Of a DNA stretch of 40,435 bases, positions 36,012-40,435 are shown in pieces (the stretch's first letter is position 1; each line of letters opens with the position of its first letter). This stretch comes from an uncultured Dehalococcoidia bacterium (GTDB lineage: Bacteria; Chloroflexota; Dehalococcoidia; Lucifugimonadales; UBA3495), in NCBI GenBank assembly GCA_951812535.1, contig CATOSK010000009.1, positions 1-40,435 on the forward strand, given 5' to 3'. A program made the position numbers and the translations under genes. The notes under the pieces are model-generated. The model was not told where the DNA came from. It saw nothing but the letters and a program-made list of their open reading frames with translations, and searched no databases.

Positions 36012-37577
36012 TTACAGCGGGATGTTCCCGTGTTTCCGTGGCGGAAGACTGTCCCGTTTCCCCTGAAGAACATCCAGCGCCGACACGATCCTCCCCCTGG
36101 TCTGGGCCGGGTCGATCACGTCGTCCAGGTAACCCCGGCTCGCCGCCACGTAGGGATTCGTGAACCTCTCCTGGTAGTCCTTCGCCAGTTCCAGCCTGGT
36201 CTGTTCCGGGTTCTCCGACTGGGAAATCTGCTCCCGGTGGATGATGTTCACCGCGCCGTCCGGCCCCATCACCGCTATCTCCGCCGACGGCCAAGCCAGG
36301 TTGATGTCCGCGCTCAGATGCTTGCTGCTCATCACGATATACGCCCCGCCGTATGCCTTGCGGGTGATGACGCTTATCTTGGGCACCGTTGCTTCCGCGT
36401 AGGCGTATATCAGCTTCGCCCCGTGCCGGATAATCCCCCCGTACTCCTGGTCCACCCCCGGCATGAACCCCGGAACATCCACCAGCGTCACCAGCGGGAT
36501 GCTGAAGCAGTCGCAGAAACGGACGAACCGCGCCGCCTTGGCCGATGCATTGATATCCAGCACCCCCGCCAGGTACGCCGGCTGGTTTCCCACGATCCCC
36601 GCCGGCCGTCCAGCGAACCGGGCGAACCCCACCACCACGTTTGGGGCGTAGTCCGGCTGCACCTCCATGAACTCTTCGTCATCCACCAGCCGGTACACGA
36701 TCTCCCGCACATCGTAGGGACGGTTGGCCTCGTCGGGAACGATATACCGCAGCTCCGGGTCTTCCCGCCCCGCCGGATCACTCGTAGCGTAGACCGGCGG
36801 ATCTCCCACGTTGTTCGAAGGCAGGAAGCTCAGCAGCCGCCTTACCTCGCTCAGGCACTCTTCTTCCGTCGGATACACAAAGTGGGCCACGCCGCTCCGG
36901 GAAGCGTGGGAGTCCGCTCCCCCCAGTTCCTCGTGGGTCACGTCCGCCCCGGTCACCGCCTTCACCACGTCCGGCCCGGTGATGTACATCTGCCCGATGC
37001 CCTTCACCATGAAGATGAAGTCCGTTATCGCCGGCGAATATACGGCTCCACCGGCCGACGGCCCCATGATCACCGAGATCTGCGGGATCACCCCCGAGTA
37101 ACGGGTGTTCCGCAGGAAAATATCCCCGTACGCCGCCAGGCTGTCCGCACCCTCCTGGATCCGCGCCCCGCCCGAATCGTTCAACCCCACCACCGGCCAC
37201 CCGGACTTGCCCGCCAGGTCCATGACCTTGCAGATTTTCTCCCCTACCACCTCGGAAAGTGACCCGCCGAAAACGGTGAAGTCCTGCGCGTAGGCGAACA
37301 CTCTGCGTCCGTCCACCGACCCGTACCCGGTCACGACGGCGTCCCCCAGGAACGTCCGGTTGCCCAGCCCGAACTCCGTAGCCCGGTGCGTAACGAACGA
37401 GTCGATCTCCTGGAAGGTCCCCTCGTCCATCAGCTTTGCCAGCCGCTCCCTCGCCGTCAGCTTCCCACGCTGGTGCTGCTGGTCAACCCGCTGCTGTCCC
37501 CCGCCGAGGAGGGACTGCTCCCGCAGCGCGGCCAGGGCTTCGATTTTTTCGTCAATCTGCCGTTTTTCCATGGCCAT
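36012..37577 (-). CDS. Acyl-CoA carboxylase, carboxyltransferase (beta) subunit
   Basis: A 521-residue biotin-dependent carboxyltransferase of the propionyl/acetyl-CoA carboxylase family, moving carboxyl from biotin to acyl-CoA. Family marks are [52 protein letters not shown], the oxyanion-hole [15 protein letters not shown], then the C-terminal half with [20 protein letters not shown] and [11 protein letters not shown]. The specificity-setting residue in that last motif is Ile414; propionyl-CoA-specific enzymes usually have Asp there and acetyl-CoA-using ones Ile. So acetyl or broad acyl use is inferred. The biotin carboxylase and biotin carrier subunits are not nearby. It is the first gene of a carboxylase-LLM-rarA series. 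Confidence 0.92.
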   Translation of the reverse strand: MAMEKRQIDEKIEALAALREQSLLGGGQQRVDQQHQRGKLTARERLAKLMDEGTFQEIDSFVTHRATEFGLGNRTFLGDAVVTGYGSVDGRRVFAYAQDFTVFGGSLSEVVGEKICKVMDLAGKSGWPVVGLNDSGGARIQEGADSLAAYGDIFLRNTRYSGVIPQISVIMGPSAGGAVYSPAITDFIFMVKGIGQMYITGPDVVKAVTGADVTHEELGGADSHASRSGVAHFVYPTEEECLSEVRRLLSFLPSNNVGDPPVYATSDPAGREDPELRYIVPDEANRPYDVREIVYRLVDDEEFMEVQPDYAPNVVVGFARFAGRPAGIVGNQPAYLAGVLDINASAKAARFVRFCDCFSIPLVTLVDVPGFMPGVDQEYGGIIRHGAKLIYAYAEATVPKISVITRKAYGGAYIVMSSKHLSADINLAWPSAEIAVMGPDGAVNIIHREQISQSENPEQTRLELAKDYQERFTNPYVAASRGYLDDVIDPAQTRGRIVSALDVLQGKRDSLPPRKHGNIPL

Positions 37578-37715
37578 AACCGCCTTCCCGGCGTCGTGCT
37601 CAGGGATTGGCCCATGCTAGCAGAGCGCGGAACCGCCGTGCAAGGAACTTCCGTCTCCGGTAAAATCTCCCCTGCCAACACCCGTTGACCCACCCATTAC
37701 AGGCATTCGGTGCCC

Positions 37716-38585
37716 ATGACACTACCGCCGCCCCCTTCCTTCTTTGAAGACCTCCCCGTCTCCGGTGGTGAACCCCTCGCTTGGGGTCGCCGCACCTACG
37801 TCATGGGGATCATCAACGTCACCCCGGACTCTTTCTCCGGTGACGGCCTCGGATCGGACGTCCCCGCCATCGTCGATCAGGCCCTCCGCTTTCAGGAGGA
37901 AGGCGCTGACTTCCTCGACGTTGGCGCCGAGTCCACCCGCCCCGGGCACCGGCCCATCGAAGCCTGCGAAGAGCTTCGCCGTCTCATCCCTGCCCTGGAA
38001 GCCATCGCCTCAACGGTAGCCCTCCCCATAAGCGTGGACACTTACAAGGCCCCGGTTGCCCGCCAAGCCTTGAATGCCGGGGCCACCATAATCAACGACA
38101 TCTGGGGACTCAAGGCCGACCCACCCCTCGCGGCGTTGGCCGCGGATGCCGGCGCCGGCATCATCCTCATGCACAATCAGCACAACCGGGAATACCAAAG
38201 TGTCCTCGAAGATGTCACCGCCAGCCTGGCATCCAGCGCCGCCGCCGCCCAGGCTGCCGGTGTCCCCGCCGCCAACATCATCCTCGACCCCGGCATCGGC
38301 TTCGGCAAGACCCCGGACCACAACCTCGAAGTGCTCCGTGGCCTCGCCGGAATCCGTGCCCTCGGCTTTCCCGTCCTCGTCGGGACCTCCCGCAAGTCCA
38401 CCATCGGACTCGTCCTGGACCTCCCCGTTGAAGACCGGCTGGAAGGCACCGCCGCCACCGTCGCCCTTTCCATCGCCTACGGCGCCGACATCGTCCGTGT
38501 CCACGACGTCCGCGAAATGACCCGCGTCTGCCGCATGACCGACGCCATCGTCCGCGGCTGGAGGCCGGCAGGTTGGAACCCGTAA
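37716..38585 (+). CDS. folP: Dihydropteroate synthase
   Basis: A 289-residue TIM-barrel enzyme of folate synthesis that joins p-aminobenzoate to the pterin diphosphate; target of sulfonamides. VMGIINVTPDSFSGDG is the pterin/phosphate loop, FLDVGAESTRPGH the pABA loop, and SVDTYKAPVARQALNAGATI follows. The pterin-binding barrel includes INDIWGLK, ILDPGIGFGKTPDHN and VGTSRKS. The chosen start is the ATG at 37716; a GTG two codons earlier (37710) is equally readable and no strong Shine-Dalgarno decides. A TAAAAT box at 37661-37666 is a possible -10. The end overlaps folK by 13 nt, so the two are translationally linked. No folB is seen between them. Confidence 0.95.
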   Translation: MTLPPPPSFFEDLPVSGGEPLAWGRRTYVMGIINVTPDSFSGDGLGSDVPAIVDQALRFQEEGADFLDVGAESTRPGHRPIEACEELRRLIPALEAIASTVALPISVDTYKAPVARQALNAGATIINDIWGLKADPPLAALAADAGAGIILMHNQHNREYQSVLEDVTASLASSAAAAQAAGVPAANIILDPGIGFGKTPDHNLEVLRGLAGIRALGFPVLVGTSRKSTIGLVLDLPVEDRLEGTAATVALSIAYGADIVRVHDVREMTRVCRMTDAIVRGWRPAGWNP

Positions 38586-39088
38586 TTGCCTACCTCGGCC
38601 TCGGCTCCAACCTCGGCCGGCGGGAAACCAACCTGTCCCGCGCCGTATCCCTCCTCGGCCGGTCCGGGACCCTGACGGGCCTTCAAAGCTCTTCCCTGTA
38701 CGAGACCGATCCCTGGGGATACCTCGACCAGCCGCGCTTCCTCAACTGCGTATTACAGGCCAATACCAGCCTTGATCCCTTCTCCCTCCTCGCCGCCACC
38801 CAGGGCGTCGAACTTGCGGTCGGCAGGCAAACCACTTTCTACTGGGGCCCCCGCCTCATCGACGTGGACATCCTCCTCTACGGACAGCAGGTAATCTCCT
38901 GCTCCGAACCCGACCTCCAGATCCCCCACGCCCGCCTTGCAGAACGCGCTTTCGTCCTCGTGCCTCTCGCCGAACTCGCCGGTGACGCCATACACCCCTC
39001 AACCGGAAGAACAATAGCTGAACTGCTCCAGCAGGTTGACGGCCGGGACGGCGTCAAGCTCTGGGGCCCACCCCTGCGCCTTGGTTAG
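38573..39088 (+). CDS. folK: HPPK (6-hydroxymethyl-7,8-dihydropterin pyrophosphokinase)
   Basis: A 171-residue enzyme giving the pterin diphosphate used by FolP. The signature [17 protein letters not shown] opens it. [20 protein letters not shown] carries the pterin-binding region, and the ATP/Mg loop is [14 protein letters not shown] with the two Mg-binding aspartates in [21 protein letters not shown] is also typical. A TTG start inside the end of folP is used, with GGCAGG upstream; no ATG fits. Length is normal for HPPK (about 160). It completes a folP-folK operon. From 39089 to 39139 nothing further is seen. Confidence 0.93.
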   Translation: MEPVIAYLGLGSNLGRRETNLSRAVSLLGRSGTLTGLQSSSLYETDPWGYLDQPRFLNCVLQANTSLDPFSLLAATQGVELAVGRQTTFYWGPRLIDVDILLYGQQVISCSEPDLQIPHARLAERAFVLVPLAELAGDAIHPSTGRTIAELLQQVDGRDGVKLWGPPLRLG

Positions 39089-39139
39089 GAGCCGTCGGCC
39101 CTCCCCATAGCGGTCCCGCATCGCGCTTGGCCCTCAGTC

Positions 39140-39168
39140 TTGACAACAATATCATCCTGACCCATATT
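39140..39168 (+). promoter_or_regulatory. Promoter upstream of groEL
   Basis: TTGACA (39140-39145, perfect), then CATATT after 17 bp (39163-39168), or TATTTA after 19 bp. About 120 bp before the groEL ATG. No CIRCE (TTAGCACTC-type) palindrome is visible between it and the gene, so HrcA control is not suggested. Confidence 0.55.
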
Positions 39169-39285
39169 TATTGGTTGGGAAAGAAGGGTGCCCCCGTGGG
39201 CCCCGCCAGTGCCCCGCACCTGCCCGTTCCCCCCAATTCAATCAAACCACCGCGACATCGCGAGACCTCATGGAGGAATCAAGTA

Positions 39286-40435
39286 ATGCCGGAAAAACAA
39301 CTAGCGTTCAGCAACGAAGCACGGGCCAGCCTCATGCGGGGAGTCAATGAGCTGGGCAGAGTCGTGGGCCTCACCCTCGGCCCCAGCGGCCGCAACGTTC
39401 TCCTGGCCCGCGTCTGGGCCCTTCCCGTCGTTTGCAGCGACGGCGTCACCGTAGCCAAGGAAGTCGTGCTCCCCGACCCCTACGAGAACATGGGTGCCCA
39501 ACTGGTCAAGGAAGCCGCTGCCAAGACCAACGACGTCGTCGGCGACGGCACCACCACCTCCGTCGTACTGGCCCGCTCCATCGTCAGGGAAGGCTTTAGG
39601 GATGTTGCCGCCGGCGCCTCCGCCATGAGCCTCAAGCGCGGCATCGACCGGGCCGTCAGCGCCGTCGTCGACCACATCGCCGAAATGTCCGTCCCCGTGG
39701 AAAACCGGGACCAGGTCGCGCGTGTCGCCGCCTTGTCCGCCCATGAGGAGAGCATCGCCGAACTCATCGCCGAGGCAATGGACCGGGTCGGCCGCGAGGG
39801 AGTCATCACCGTCGAGGAGTCCAAGAGCCTCGAAGACGACCTTGATGTCGTCGAAGGAATGCGCCTTGACCGCGGCTATCTCTCCCCCCACTTCGTCACC
39901 GACGCCCAGCGCATGGAAGTCGTCCTCGACCAGCCCCTCTTCCTCATCACCGACCAGAAAGTCAGCTCCGCCCAGGACATCGTGCCTACCCTTGAACTTA
40001 TCGCCGAAGCCGGCCGCCGTCCTCTCGTGGTAATCGCTGAAGATGTTGACGGTGAGGCCCTCGCGACCATGGTCGTCAACAAGATACGCGGCACCGTTAC
40101 TGGGGTCGCCATCAAGGCCCCGGGATTCGGCGACCGCCGCAAGGCCCTGCTGGAAGACCTGGCCATCATGACCGGTGGTACCGTCATCAGCAACGACACT
40201 GGCCTGAGCCTTGACAACGTGGAGCTCTCCCACCTCGGCTCCGCCCGCCGCCTCGTCGCCCTCAAGGACGAGTCCACCATTATCGAAGGGGCCGGGGAAG
40301 AATCCGAAATCTACGGCCGTATCGAGCAGCTCCGCGTCCAGATTGACACCACCACCTCCGACTACGACCGGGAAAAGCTCCAGGAGCGTCTGGCATCCCT
40401 CGCCGGCGGCGTCGCCGTGATCAAGGTCGGAGCCG
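39286..40435 (+). CDS. groEL: GroEL chaperonin, 5' part (cut by window end)
   Basis: The first 383 codons of a 60-kDa chaperonin that folds proteins in an ATP-driven double ring. It begins [20 protein letters not shown], with GGAGGA upstream of the ATG. The equatorial ATP site shows [27 protein letters not shown] and [18 protein letters not shown]. The apical domain shows [18 protein letters not shown], then [20 protein letters not shown] and GGTVIS. It is divergent from typical Gro[14 protein letters not shown] replaces the usual 'G-A-P-x-I-T-x-D' preceding segment. No groES precedes it; folK and a promoter do. It may be a second, specialised GroEL copy rather than the main one. Confidence 0.93.
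   Translation, partial: MPEKQLAFSNEARASLMRGVNELGRVVGLTLGPSGRNVLLARVWALPVVCSDGVTVAKEVVLPDPYENMGAQLVKEAAAKTNDVVGDGTTTSVVLARSIVREGFRDVAAGASAMSLKRGIDRAVSAVVDHIAEMSVPVENRDQVARVAALSAHEESIAELIAEAMDRVGREGVITVEESKSLEDDLDVVEGMRLDRGYLSPHFVTDAQRMEVVLDQPLFLITDQKVSSAQDIVPTLELIAEAGRRPLVVIAEDVDGEALATMVVNKIRGTVTGVAIKAPGFGDRRKALLEDLAIMTGGTVISNDTGLSLDNVELSHLGSARRLVALKDESTIIEGAGEESEIYGRIEQLRVQIDTTTSDYDREKLQERLASLAGGVAVIKVGA

Noticed and set aside
39089..39285. CIRCE operator before groEL
   Set aside because: No TTAGCACTC-N9-GAGTGCTAA match was found on inspection.

Overview
The window is a GC-rich bacterial chromosome segment. It is dominated by housekeeping genes, with one small patch of acquired or decayed DNA near its left end. 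The gene content suggests Chloroflexota, possibly the Dehalococcoidia/SAR202 side: a dnaJ-hspR-Clp stress operon, rpoB-rpoC, a luciferase-like F420/FMN oxidoreductase, a GMC oxidoreductase, a BluB gene under a cobalamin riboswitch, and many overlapping, TTG-started genes. This placement is an inference from gene content and protein character, not from a search.

Layout. (1) 1-2400: a small GYD-domain protein, a decayed phage portal gene, a zinc-finger/DUF4145 gene of lower GC, and tRNA-Asn. The portal relic and DUF4145 gene lie on the 3' side of the tRNA, as expected of old integrated DNA. (2) 2395-7044: the heat-shock region. A frameshifted hsp20 diverges from dnaJ-hspR-clp across an AT-rich intergenic region holding a HAIR-like HspR operator and a good sigma70 promoter. 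A bidirectional terminator closes the operon. (3) 7074-16271 (minus): rpoB, rpoC and pyrD behind a near-consensus promoter. (4) 16456-19487 (minus): fumC and a GMC oxidoreductase. (5) 19504-21040: a cobalamin riboswitch with terminator and bluB, flanked on both sides by three-copy arrays of one approximately 63-bp hairpin repeat family. (6) 21141-22937: a small helical protein and mtaB. (7) 23003-31663 (minus): an MBL-fold hydrolase, a 0.7-kb gene-free stretch, gltX, an alpha/beta hydrolase, glnS, a small HEPN/PaREP1-like protein, rluD, lspA and a dienelactone-hydrolase-like protein. (8) 31828-33538 (plus): threonine aldolase and an isochorismatase-fold protein. (9) 33535-37577 (minus): rarA, an LLM oxidoreductase and an acyl-CoA carboxylase beta subunit. 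(10) 37716-40435 (plus): folP-folK and a groEL cut by the window end.

How the genes fit together. HspR probably represses dnaJ-hspR-clp through the upstream operator and may also have controlled hsp20 before its frameshift. BluB makes the lower ligand of cobalamin, and its leader RNA should switch it off when cobalamin is abundant. The two aminoacyl-tRNA synthetases (Glu and Gln) share a strand and probably a transcript. folP and folK overlap and serve folate synthesis.

The best candidate for something undescribed is the repeat family around bluB. In all six copies two stacked stems are kept although the inner stem sequence differs between the two arrays (GCCGC/GCGGC versus GCGCCC/GGGCGC). 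The loop keeps TTAG and AGTT(A/G)CC, and the internal loop stays CCA opposite GAA. One copy also supplies the end of the bluB reading frame.
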